DNA of 6,554 bases from positions 1 through 6,554 of the forward strand of contig JAFGRF010000023.1 in NCBI GenBank assembly GCA_016935295.1, given 5' to 3'. The position numbers and the translations under genes are program-made. Positions 1-6,345 of the stretch are shown here, one piece after another. The notes under the pieces are model-generated. The model was not told the origin of the DNA and searched no databases. It saw only the letters and a program-made list of their open reading frames with translations. Source of the stretch: Caldifarciminota bacterium (GTDB lineage Bacteria; Hydrothermota; Tepidihabitantia; Tepidihabitantales; Tepidihabitantaceae). Within the stretch, counting starts at the first letter, position 1. Each line of letters opens with the position of its first letter.

Positions 1-285
1 GCAGTGCACGTCCACGCGGACTTCCTGTTCCACAGCTTCGACGTCCTTCCGATCGACCCGGGCGACTTGCCGATCTACGTCGGGGTCGGCGGACGGATCA
101 AGCTGGCGGGCGATGGCGAGGACCAGGACATGAGGATCGGCGTGCGGGTGCCGGCAGGTATTTCCTACATATTCGACTCATTTCCTGTTGACCTCTTCCT
201 TGAGGTCGCGCCGGTAGTTGACCTGGTTCCGAGCACGCGTCTCGGCTGGAACTTCGGCGCCGGCATCAGGTACTACTTCCAGTAG
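1..285 (+). CDS. Outer-membrane beta-barrel protein, C-terminal part (DUF3996-like), partial
   Basis: This is the 3' end of a gene whose start lies before the window: the frame is open from base 1 and stops at TAG (283-285), leaving 94 codons. The GTG at base 4 is probably internal rather than the true start. What is visible is a series of short amphipathic beta-strands separated by charged or Gly/Asp turns. A segment rich in Phe/Leu/Glu with a VAPVVDLVP stretch follows, and the end is GAGIRYYFQ. An aromatic-rich final strand ending near F is typical of outer-membrane barrels inserted by the BAM complex. The pattern of an acidic 'FLEVAP' strand followed by a C-terminal 'G.RYYF' strand resembles the small porin-like DUF3996 family; that family name is from memory and not verified. 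Its location is inferred to be the outer membrane, and no substrate can be named. It is separated from the next gene by 195 bp and is probably not in the same operon. Confidence 0.6.
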   Translation, partial: AVHVHADFLFHSFDVLPIDPGDLPIYVGVGGRIKLAGDGEDQDMRIGVRVPAGISYIFDSFPVDLFLEVAPVVDLVPSTRLGWNFGAGIRYYFQ

Positions 286-443
286 CACGGCTCGCCGACA
301 TCGCCGGAGGCTGCGTCGGCCGCCCGCGGTTCCGTCTTAGGCCCGGACCAGGGCACTCGCGTGCATCGCTGTGTTGCTGCCTTTTGGAGGTTCTGCTGGT
401 GTGTTGTGGTTACACCTGCCTGTGTCGGTTCTTCCCCCGTTCC

Positions 444-471
444 TTGACTTGGTGATGTCACGTCCTATGCT
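444..471 (+). promoter_or_regulatory. Candidate sigma-70-type promoter of the long greA gene
   Basis: TTGACT at 444-449 is a good -35 match and TATGCT at 466-471 is a fair -10 match. They are separated by 16 bp, close to the optimal 17. No extended -10 TG is present. Transcription starting about 7 nt after the -10 box would begin near 478, only a few bases before the ATG at 481. The mRNA would then be leaderless or almost so. This is a motif match only, and the sigma-factor preference of this organism is unknown. Confidence 0.45.
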
Positions 472-476
472 AGGAC
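462..476. repeat. Perfect inverted repeat overlapping the -10 box and start region of the long greA gene
   Basis: GTCCTA (462-467) and TAGGAC (471-476) are exact reverse complements separated by TGC, giving a 15-bp palindromic site. It covers the candidate -10 box and ends 4 nt before the ATG. The right arm contains AGGA (472-475), the only Shine-Dalgarno-like sequence in front of the gene. The site could be an operator for a dimeric regulator. If transcription starts further upstream, it could instead be a small hairpin that hides the ribosome binding site. A chance occurrence cannot be excluded at this length. Confidence 0.4.
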
Positions 477-480
477 ATAC

Positions 481-2427
481 ATGGAAAAGCTGACCAGGAA
501 GTCGGCCTCAGAGGCCCTTGTCCGGCAATTCCGGACCCATTTCTGGCAGAAGCAGTACGAGGACATGGCGACGACCTGGCTGGAGATGGTCGAGGCCGAC
601 CTGTCCTATGGGCAGATGCTGGAACTGCTCGACCTGACCGACCGGCAGGTTCCCCGGGAGACGACGGCGCTGATGCTGCAGTTGTTGGCCGATTCGCTGC
701 GCGAGCAGAAGAAGCACGCGGAGGAATATGACGTCCTGCGACGACAGGCGGCCGTTGCAGCCGACGACGCGGCGCTGGCCCGGGCGATCGCTGCCTGCGT
801 TCAACACCTTTACTCAAACGTACCCGACATCGAACACCTGCTGCACAAGTCAGGTGTAGGCTACGGGCAGTCGCTGAGGGAGTCGCTGCCGAAACTCGAC
901 CGATACCTGGCCTTCCTGCCCGGAACGCGAGTCCTCGACGTTGACCGCGGACCGGGACGCGTCAAGAAACTCGACCTGCTGCTCGACAAGGTCACGGTCG
1001 ATTTCGACCGCGGAGCCGAACTGGTCTGCGACCTGGGCGCGGCCCATCGGATTCTCAAGGTCTGCAGGCCCGACGGCTACTATGCCTTGCTCGACAAGGA
1101 CCGGCAGAAGTTGCTCGCGCTGGCGGCTTCCCGGCCCGGACAGGTGGTGGCGCTGCTATTGCGCGACACGGGCAGGGCTATGTCGGTTCGGGAGCTACAG
1201 GAAGCTCTGGTGCAGGTCGTAGCGGGTGATGCCTGGGAAGGCTTCTGGACGCGAGCCCGTCGTGAACTGGCCAAGAACCCACATGTCGTGACCAGGACCG
1301 TTCCGGCCCGCACGCTGCAGTGGGAGGATACGCCCTCGGCAAAGCCCGCGTCCAAACCCGCCAGAGCGGCGAAGCGCATCAGCCTGGACGTGGATGCGAG
1401 CGAGCTGGCCGGCAAGAACAGGTCTGCGGTGCTCGAAACGTACGCGGAGTGTGCCACCTTCCCGGAGCGAAGGCGGTTCCTCAAAGCACTGCTGGAGGCG
1501 CGGCCGGGCGACTGGCATGACTTATACGCAGCCGTATTCGTTCAGGGCAAGGACGGCCGCGCACGGGCAATCATTGAGAAGGAGCTGGCGGCGAAGCATC
1601 CGCAGCAGTGGCGGGCACTGCTTGATGAGACCCTGACCGGCTACCGGCAGAATCCGGAGGCATTCCTCTGGCTGGTCAGCCATTGCGGACGCCTGGGCGT
1701 AGGCGAGCCGAAGGGTGTCGTCATGCGAATCCTGGACCTCTTGGAGTCGGCCGGATACAGGCCTCACTGGAGCAAGTTCCGGGCCGTCCTGGTCGAAGCC
1801 GACTACCGGCTGGTGCAGTCGGCTTTGGCGGAGATGGACGAGGGCGAGGCCGAACGCCTGCTCGGGCTCGTCAGCCGGGCGCGGATTCTTGACGGTTACG
1901 TGGCCGACGAGATTACGCAGCTGGTTGCGTCCAGGTACCCGAACCTGAGCAAGGCCGCGGATGACAACGTCGTGTATACGACTGCACAGGGACTGGAGAA
2001 GGCCAGGAACGAGCTGCAGCAGATTTCCGAGAAGGAGATACCGAAGGTCGCCGAAGAAATCGCGCGGGCGCGAGCCCACGGTGACCTGAGTGAGAACTAC
2101 GAGTACAAGGCGGCGAAGGAAAAGCAGGGGCGGCTGATGGTCAAGGCCAAGCGGCTGCGTGACGAGGTCGCCCGGGCGCGGACCGTGGGCCCGGCCGACG
2201 TTGACACGTCCGAGGTGTCAGTCGGGAGCCGGGTGAAGCTCGACAACGGAGCCGGCAACGCCATCGAGTACTCGATACTGGGTCCGTGGGACGCTGACCC
2301 GGACAACGGCGTGATCTCCTACCTTTCGCCTTTCGCCCAGGTTCTGATCGGCCGCAAGGTCGGCGACAGCGTGGAGATGGACGGTCAGCCGTTCCGCATC
2401 AGCGCAATCGAACCCGGCTTGCCGTGA
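481..2427 (+). CDS. greA: Long GreA-type transcript cleavage factor with large N-terminal extension
   Basis: The C-terminal ~150 residues are a complete GreA/GreB module. Residues ~497-570 form the antiparallel coiled coil, with the tip motif GDLSENYEY at 534-542. D535 and E538 match the acidic pair that GreA inserts into the RNA-polymerase secondary channel to promote cleavage of backtracked RNA. Residues ~578-645 form the FKBP-like domain, with YSILGPWDAD, ISYLSPFAQVLIGRKVGD and a closing FRISAIEP. Ordinary GreA is about 158 residues, so this protein carries ~490 extra N-terminal residues. Residues 1-130 look helical. Residues ~147-195 look like a small beta-domain (PGTRVLDVDRGPGRV, then VTVDFDRG). 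Residues 248-270 hold a WEGFWTRARRELAKNP motif, an Ala/Lys/Pro linker covers ~284-299, and 305-490 is helical and repeat-like. Long GreA proteins of this general design are known in spirochaetes and chlamydiae. The ATG at 481 has AGGA five bases upstream and sits just after the candidate promoter. Confidence 0.9.
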   Translation: MEKLTRKSASEALVRQFRTHFWQKQYEDMATTWLEMVEADLSYGQMLELLDLTDRQVPRETTALMLQLLADSLREQKKHAEEYDVLRRQAAVAADDAALARAIAACVQHLYSNVPDIEHLLHKSGVGYGQSLRESLPKLDRYLAFLPGTRVLDVDRGPGRVKKLDLLLDKVTVDFDRGAELVCDLGAAHRILKVCRPDGYYALLDKDRQKLLALAASRPGQVVALLLRDTGRAMSVRELQEALVQVVAGDAWEGFWTRARRELAKNPHVVTRTVPARTLQWEDTPSAKPASKPARAAKRISLDVDASELAGKNRSAVLETYAECATFPERRRFLKALLEARPGDWHDLYAAVFVQGKDGRARAIIEKELAAKHPQQWRALLDETLTGYRQNPEAFLWLVSHCGRLGVGEPKGVVMRILDLLESAGYRPHWSKFRAVLVEADYRLVQSALAEMDEGEAERLLGLVSRARILDGYVADEITQLVASRYPNLSKAADDNVVYTTAQGLEKARNELQQISEKEIPKVAEEIARARAHGDLSENYEYKAAKEKQGRLMVKAKRLRDEVARARTVGPADVDTSEVSVGSRVKLDNGAGNAIEYSILGPWDADPDNGVISYLSPFAQVLIGRKVGDSVEMDGQPFRISAIEPGLP

Positions 2428-2456
2428 ATGACGAATTCCGAATGACGAATGACGAT
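2426..2456 (+). repeat. Short direct repeats of GAATGACGA(A/T) after the greA stop
   Basis: GAATGACGAA occurs at 2426-2435 and 2440-2449, and GAATGACGAT at 2447-2456. The first copy begins inside the greA stop codon. A degenerate reverse-complement counterpart (CATTGACTCGTCACTCG, about 2506-2522) lies near the other end of the spacer, so the whole 108-bp gap could fold back imperfectly. The spacer also contains a weak GGAT-CGAA-ATCC mini-hairpin (2474-2485). Similar ATGACGAAT-rich strings are, from memory, common between genes in several uncultivated phyla, suggesting a dispersed intergenic repeat family. No function is known to me. Confidence 0.6.
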
Positions 2457-2535
2457 TGAAACCCGAAGGAGCAGGATCGAAATCCGGACTTCACTTCGTC
2501 CTGGTCATTGACTCGTCACTCGAACTCGGCCTGAC

Positions 2536-3183
2536 ATGCCCGTTATCATAAGGGTGGAACCACCCTCGTATTCGCCCGAGTCGATTCGACAAGCCGCTCG
2601 GGTTCTGCGTGATGGCGGGGTCGCGGTTTTCCCTACTGAGACCGTCTACGGAATCGGCGCGGACATCAGGTGTGAGGAGGCGGTTCGGCGCGTCTATGCC
2701 CTGAAGGACCGCGAGCTGTTGCAGCCGCTGATGGCGCACTGCGCCTCGCCGGTCCAGATGCTTGAATACGTGGCCGATGTCCCGCAATGGGTGCAGCCGT
2801 TGATGAGCCGGTTCTGGCCGGGCCCGCTGGCCCTGATATTTCGGAGCACCGACAGGATTCCATCGGTTGCGACCGGAGGCGGCCGGACTATCGGTATCAG
2901 GATGGTGGGTCACGCAGTGGCGCGTGATCTACTTGAGGAACTCGGGGCGCCAATCGCCGGGACGAGCGCCAACCTGCACGGCCAGCCCGCGACGAGCCGT
3001 TTCGCCGGCATCAGTCCGGCTCTACTGGAAAGGGTGGACGTGGCGCTGGATTCCGGGCTCTGTGGGAAGGAAGCTCCCTCAACCGTGCTCGACGTGACCG
3101 CGAGGCCGCCGCGAATCGTCAGGGTCGGAGCAGTCTCAGTTCAGGAGATCGAAGCCGTCGTAGGCCGGGTGGCGAGGGGCTAG
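2536..3183 (+). CDS. tsaC: Threonylcarbamoyl-AMP synthase, TsaC/YrdC family (Sua5/YciO/YrdC domain)
   Basis: Proteins of this family use L-threonine, bicarbonate and ATP to make threonylcarbamoyl-adenylate, the first step of cytoplasmic t6A37 modification of ANN-decoding tRNAs; TsaB/D/E complete the transfer. The whole family pattern is visible: FPTETVYGIGAD (32-43), the KDR basic motif at 57-59, FWPGPLALIF (93-102), GRTIGIRM (116-123), AGTSANLHG (141-149), STVLDV (182-187) and RVGAVS (196-201). At 215 residues it is the short, single-domain type without the Sua5 C-terminal domain. One deviation is Glu60 after KDR, where Pro is usual. The related YciO subgroup cannot be fully excluded, but the KxR and TSAN motifs favour TsaC. 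The ATG at 2536 has no clear Shine-Dalgarno sequence. It lies 108 bp after greA in the same direction, and no good promoter is visible between them, so co-transcription is plausible. Confidence 0.92.
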   Translation: MPVIIRVEPPSYSPESIRQAARVLRDGGVAVFPTETVYGIGADIRCEEAVRRVYALKDRELLQPLMAHCASPVQMLEYVADVPQWVQPLMSRFWPGPLALIFRSTDRIPSVATGGGRTIGIRMVGHAVARDLLEELGAPIAGTSANLHGQPATSRFAGISPALLERVDVALDSGLCGKEAPSTVLDVTARPPRIVRVGAVSVQEIEAVVGRVARG

Positions 3184-3220
3184 GTTCGATTCGCACGTTT
3201 GCCAGGGTGGTGTGAAACTC

Positions 3221-3260
3221 GGGACACGATCCGAATCCTCCGCGGATTCGGTCATGTCCC
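3221..3260. terminator. Bidirectional terminator-like hairpin between convergent genes
   Basis: The arms are GGGACA (3221-3226) with TGTCCC (3255-3260), and CCGAATCC (3231-3238) with GGATTCGG (3244-3251), closing on a 5-nt TCCGC loop. Between them, CGAT faces TCA, which leaves two further possible pairs, one mismatch and one bulge. In total there are about 16 base pairs. The hairpin sits 37 bp after the tsaC stop and just 3 bp beyond the wzi-like stop, exactly where a shared terminator for convergent operons is expected. No T-tract follows on either strand, so it is not a classic intrinsic terminator. It may act with Rho, or simply protect 3' ends. Confidence 0.7.
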
Positions 3261-3263
3261 TCG

Positions 3264-4847
3264 TCAGTAGCGGTATTCGACTTTGAGCGCGAGGTCGACG
3301 CCGTTCTTGTCGACGCCGATTTCCCCTTGGTGGTTCCGGCTCTGCCAGAAGCCGACTGACAGCGATACGAACAGGTCGCGGAGCGCGCGGATTTCAACAC
3401 CCGGTGCAAGACGGATGGTCTTGTCTACTTCTTCAGTCACGGTGTTAGACAGAGTATCCCAGCCGCGCGTCGGGAACTCGTCGTGCCGGCGCAGGTAGTG
3501 CCAGTCCAGCGTGTCCTTGTAGCTCTTGCGCAGGTAGTCGTCGCGGTTGTGGTAGCCGCGGCGGGTGTAGTCGGCCCCGATGTTCACCTTGAGCCACCCG
3601 TTGGGAATGACATTCGCGGTTGCGAAGAGCTGGTCCGCGTCCGGACCGAGCGGGTGTCCGAGAGGAGTCAGGAAGTTCTCGTACATGACGTAGTGAACGC
3701 GATGGTAGTAGGTGAACGCCGTTATACGGGTGTATTCAAGTCTTGCTTCTAGGGGCAGGTTCGGTGTCCAGTAGGCGCCTGCCTGCAGGCCGACCGCATT
3801 CGGCGCTATCTTGAGAGTGTTGAACTCGTAGTTGTCCAGGAAGAGCTGGCCGTAGAGCTTCGTGCGCGGCAGGTAGAAGACCGCGTCGCACCCGATGAGC
3901 GAGTTGTCGGTCATACTCGTGTTCGCGGTTGTCAGGAGGATGGGGATGAGCGGGTTAATGAGCCCGCCGAGCTGCCGCGGCTGGAGTTCGTCCCAGGACG
4001 TTACGCTCATCATCGCACCGCCGAGCGTGAGCCGGTTCCAGAGCGAAACCTCGAGGCGCTGGGCGGCGAGCCAGCGCGGTTTCATGCCCCAGCGTGACAG
4101 CAGAGAGGTGAAGCTTACGAACTTGAAGTTGCGGTAGCTGGCGCAGAGCTGGACGTGGTCGAGCGCCGGTGCGTAGTCGTCGAGCATCACTGAGCCGGTG
4201 TAGCCCGGGCCCCATACGAACTCGTCGCGGCCGAGTTCGAGGCGCAGCCAGGGAAGCCGGAACGCGAGGTAGGCGACTTCGGTCTCGAGCGAGATCAAGT
4301 CGCGGTAGGGCAGAACCCGCGTGCCCGGGATGTGAAGGCCGGAAGAGTCAGGTGGAATTGATGTTTCGACTATCTTGGGATTCCAGGCAATCAGTTCAAA
4401 TCGCTCGTAGAAGACGAAGTCCTTGTCCGGCCGGTTGTTGATGACAGCGCCCAGTGACAGTCGCTGCGTGTCGAGGGTCGCACCGACGCGCGAGAAGAAG
4501 TCGCAGCGGGCCTCGTCGTTTCCCAGGTCGGAAACCGGAATACGGACCAGCGGATGACGGGCCGGCAGCGCGGGGAGTTCTGAACCGAACTCGTATTCAA
4601 GGCGCCTGAGCGCTGCGAGTTGGGCCGGACCGAGCAAGCTCGGGTCCACGTTGCGGGCCTCAAGCAGTAGTCGTACGCACTCGCCGCGGGTCCAGGGCCG
4701 GCTCGTGGCAGGCATCGAGTGGATAAGGCCGGACGTCTTGAGCAGGTCGAAGTCATCATACAGCCTGCAGTCAGTAGGCAAGCCTTCGATGCCGGCGGCC
4801 GTGGCAAGAGCCACGGCCGCAAGCACTATCAGTCCAGGACGAACCAT
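3264..4847 (-). CDS. Wzi-like outer-membrane beta-barrel protein (capsule assembly Wzi family)
   Basis: Wzi-type barrels sit in the outer membrane; E. coli Wzi is a lectin that holds capsular polysaccharide at the surface. This 527-residue protein begins with a signal peptide (MVRP, then a hydrophobic run to ~A18). Residues ~29-64 (LYDDFDLLKTSGLIHS...RPWTRGECVRLLLEA) resemble an S-layer-homology-like helical motif, often seen ahead of Wzi-like barrels in environmental bacteria. The family core is LELGRDEFVWGPGYTGSVMLDDYAPALDHV (positions 203-232), followed by alternating barrel strands, LFLDNYEFN (335-343), EYTRITAFTYYH (371-382) and TPLGHPLGPDADQLF (394-408). The last strand ends LKVEYRY, with the terminal aromatic residue expected for BAM-inserted barrels. 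It starts 2 nt after the stop of the upstream membrane-protein gene without a good Shine-Dalgarno sequence, so translation is probably coupled. No capsule biosynthesis gene is visible here; its polysaccharide ligand is unknown. Confidence 0.8.
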   Translation of the reverse strand: MVRPGLIVLAAVALATAAGIEGLPTDCRLYDDFDLLKTSGLIHSMPATSRPWTRGECVRLLLEARNVDPSLLGPAQLAALRRLEYEFGSELPALPARHPLVRIPVSDLGNDEARCDFFSRVGATLDTQRLSLGAVINNRPDKDFVFYERFELIAWNPKIVETSIPPDSSGLHIPGTRVLPYRDLISLETEVAYLAFRLPWLRLELGRDEFVWGPGYTGSVMLDDYAPALDHVQLCASYRNFKFVSFTSLLSRWGMKPRWLAAQRLEVSLWNRLTLGGAMMSVTSWDELQPRQLGGLINPLIPILLTTANTSMTDNSLIGCDAVFYLPRTKLYGQLFLDNYEFNTLKIAPNAVGLQAGAYWTPNLPLEARLEYTRITAFTYYHRVHYVMYENFLTPLGHPLGPDADQLFATANVIPNGWLKVNIGADYTRRGYHNRDDYLRKSYKDTLDWHYLRRHDEFPTRGWDTLSNTVTEEVDKTIRLAPGVEIRALRDLFVSLSVGFWQSRNHQGEIGVDKNGVDLALKVEYRY

Positions 4848-4849
4848 CG

Positions 4850-5503
4850 CTACTGGATCATTCCGAGCCAGTCACGGAGCAGGAACTGGAACCGGCCGAT
4901 GAGGAGCGACATGCGGGCCATGACCGTGTAGCCGAACGAAGCGCCGAACCCCACCATCAGGAAGACGATGCCGGTTTCAGATGCCACCTTCAGAGCGCCT
5001 TTGTGTTCCCGGGAGAAGAAGAAGTAGAGCACCGAGCAGACGACGCCGATAAATGAGATGACCGCCCAGAGGAAAACGTCCCAGCGGGCGAAGATGCCGG
5101 GGGTGAGGAACGTGCCCTGCATCTGTTTCAGGACGTTGGTCTGCAGCATGGCCGGTATCACCACGCCCGAGGCCCAGCCCAGCACGAATGCCATCGGGAA
5201 CCGGATGAGCCATGACACCTGTGGTATGAACCGGCAGAAGTAGCAGAGGCCGAGCAGGAGCGGGATGATGAGCAGCAGCTTGCTGCCGAGCGAGACTTTC
5301 GAAAGCGGGGAAAGGAACAGCGGGTCGAAGAGGTCAGGGTAGACTGAGTTGTACCAGGTGATCGCTATCGTGTAGCCAACCGAGACGCCGACGAACAAGT
5401 GCTCGCAGAACTTGTAGAACGGGTTGTCCCTCCAGAGGAAGGAGAAGATCCCGATCGTCAGAATCGCGGCGATCCAGGTCAGGATACTGGTCGACATATG
5501 CAT
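4850..5503 (-). CDS. Conserved-looking six-helix inner-membrane protein of unknown function
   Basis: I do not recognise a named family. The 217-residue protein is hydrophobic throughout, with about six likely membrane segments: ~7-24, 32-50, 76-92, 99-117, 142-162 and 178-196. Striking non-random stretches include DNPFYKFCEHLFVGVSVGY (26-44), GWASGVVIPAML (109-120), and near the C-terminus GFGASFGYTVMARMSLLIGRF (185-205), followed by an amphipathic FLLRDWLG. The polar and charged residues inside membrane segments (H35, E34, R197) could be functional rather than structural. The start ATG at 5501-5503 overlaps the stop of the preceding gene by one base (TAATG) and has a purine-rich GAGGGG at 5510-5515, 6 nt upstream. 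A second in-frame ATG at 5495-5497 is also possible. It lies between the anchored periplasmic-domain protein and the Wzi-like barrel in one operon and probably works with both. No transporter or enzyme motif was seen. Confidence 0.85.
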   Translation of the reverse strand: MHMSTSILTWIAAILTIGIFSFLWRDNPFYKFCEHLFVGVSVGYTIAITWYNSVYPDLFDPLFLSPLSKVSLGSKLLLIIPLLLGLCYFCRFIPQVSWLIRFPMAFVLGWASGVVIPAMLQTNVLKQMQGTFLTPGIFARWDVFLWAVISFIGVVCSVLYFFFSREHKGALKVASETGIVFLMVGFGASFGYTVMARMSLLIGRFQFLLRDWLGMIQ

Positions 5504-6345
5504 TACGCCCCCCTCTTTCTGGTGGCGAAATAGGCGACGTTGCCGACTATCACCAGCAGCAGGATGATGACATGGGCAAGTGACTGTGAGTCCATGGCCG
5601 CTACCGCCGGCATGTAGGCCTTGGAGTAGCCCGCCTTCTGGACCAGCACTTCATACTCGGCCCCGCCTTTCATGCCGGCGAGCAGGCCCGTCATCTGGCC
5701 GGTCTGCAGGTACGGATAGGCGTCTGCGGCCGAGACCGCGGTGACCCCCGCGCCGACACGCATGCCGTAGCGCGACTGAGCGTAGAGCAGCCAGTCCTGG
5801 TAGCCCGGCGTGCCTGCCGATATGGCGAACACGATCGGGATGTCACGCAGTTGCCGGACGTCGTTCATCATCGGCAGGGAGTCGAGCGGCCGGCCGTAGT
5901 AGTCGACCGGGTAGACGTTCTTGATGTTCTCACCCATGCCGAGGATGACCGCGTCAACGCCGGCCTTCCAGCCGAGGAAGACGACGTCTTCGCCGTACTT
6001 CTTGCCGAACTCCGGCGGGATTTCGGTCGCCGCCTTGTCGGCAAGGCCGGCACCGGTCACCCAGAGCCCGCAGAGCAGCACCTTGAGGTCCTTGGCAAAG
6101 GCGTGGCGCATCACCGCCGCGAGCATCGGGTAGAGCTCGGGCATGGAACTCGGGTCGAAGTCCACCGAGATGAGGATCGTCTTGCCCGCCGGTATCGCGT
6201 CGATTGCCTCGAAAAGGGTGCGCGCGCGGGGCCCGGAGGTTACGCCGAGGCCGAGGGGCTTGATAAGTGGGAACATCACGAGCAGGCCTACCACGATATA
6301 GATGATGCGCCGGTCGATCTTCAGGAGGTAGTTGAAGAACTTCAC
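5503..6345 (-). CDS. Two-anchor membrane protein with large extracytoplasmic domain, unknown function
   Basis: I do not recognise this family. The 280-residue protein has a basic N-terminus (KIDRR, 9-13), one membrane helix (~14-30), a roughly 220-residue soluble region, a second helix (~256-274) and a basic tail (RKRGA). By the positive-inside rule both ends are cytoplasmic and the middle is extracytoplasmic. That middle region alternates beta-strands and helices like a Rossmann-type fold: KTILISVDFDP (55-65), LKVLLCGLWVTGAG (87-100), DVVFLGWKAGVDAVILGMGE (120-139), IPIVFAISAGTPGYQDWL (169-186) and GAGVTAVS (198-205). The most distinctive motif is TGQMTGLLAGMKGGAEYE (215-232), but no catalytic set can be identified. 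The start is GTG (6343-6345), overlapping the upstream stop by 4 nt as GTGA, and is supported by a strong AGGAGG with 6-nt spacing. It shares an operon with the membrane proteins on either side. Confidence 0.85.
   Translation of the reverse strand: MKFFNYLLKIDRRIIYIVVGLLVMFPLIKPLGLGVTSGPRARTLFEAIDAIPAGKTILISVDFDPSSMPELYPMLAAVMRHAFAKDLKVLLCGLWVTGAGLADKAATEIPPEFGKKYGEDVVFLGWKAGVDAVILGMGENIKNVYPVDYYGRPLDSLPMMNDVRQLRDIPIVFAISAGTPGYQDWLLYAQSRYGMRVGAGVTAVSAADAYPYLQTGQMTGLLAGMKGGAEYEVLVQKAGYSKAYMPAVAAMDSQSLAHVIILLLVIVGNVAYFATRKRGA

Noticed and set aside
341..364. Two adjacent mini-hairpins (GCCC/GGGC at 341-354 and GCAC/GTGC at 353-364) as a terminator for the first gene
   Set aside because: The stems are only 4 bp, share bases with each other and have no nearby T-run. 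They are no better than chance in GC-rich DNA.
1522..2079. A 185-codon minus-strand open frame inside the long greA gene
   Set aside because: It is antisense to a gene with strong family motifs, and its product is Arg/Gln/Leu-rich with no recognisable domain. Long shadow frames are expected at this GC content.
2508..2536. A TTGACT at 2508-2513 as a separate promoter for tsaC
   Set aside because: No acceptable -10 hexamer lies 15-19 bp downstream; the nearest TATCAT (2544-2549) is inside the gene and 30 bp away.
3290..3292. Cys27 of the Wzi-like protein as a lipoprotein attachment site (position given is only within the gene)
   Set aside because: The preceding residues are PTD, which do not form a lipobox, and the signal peptide has a normal Ala-rich cleavage region earlier. 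The protein is better read as a barrel.
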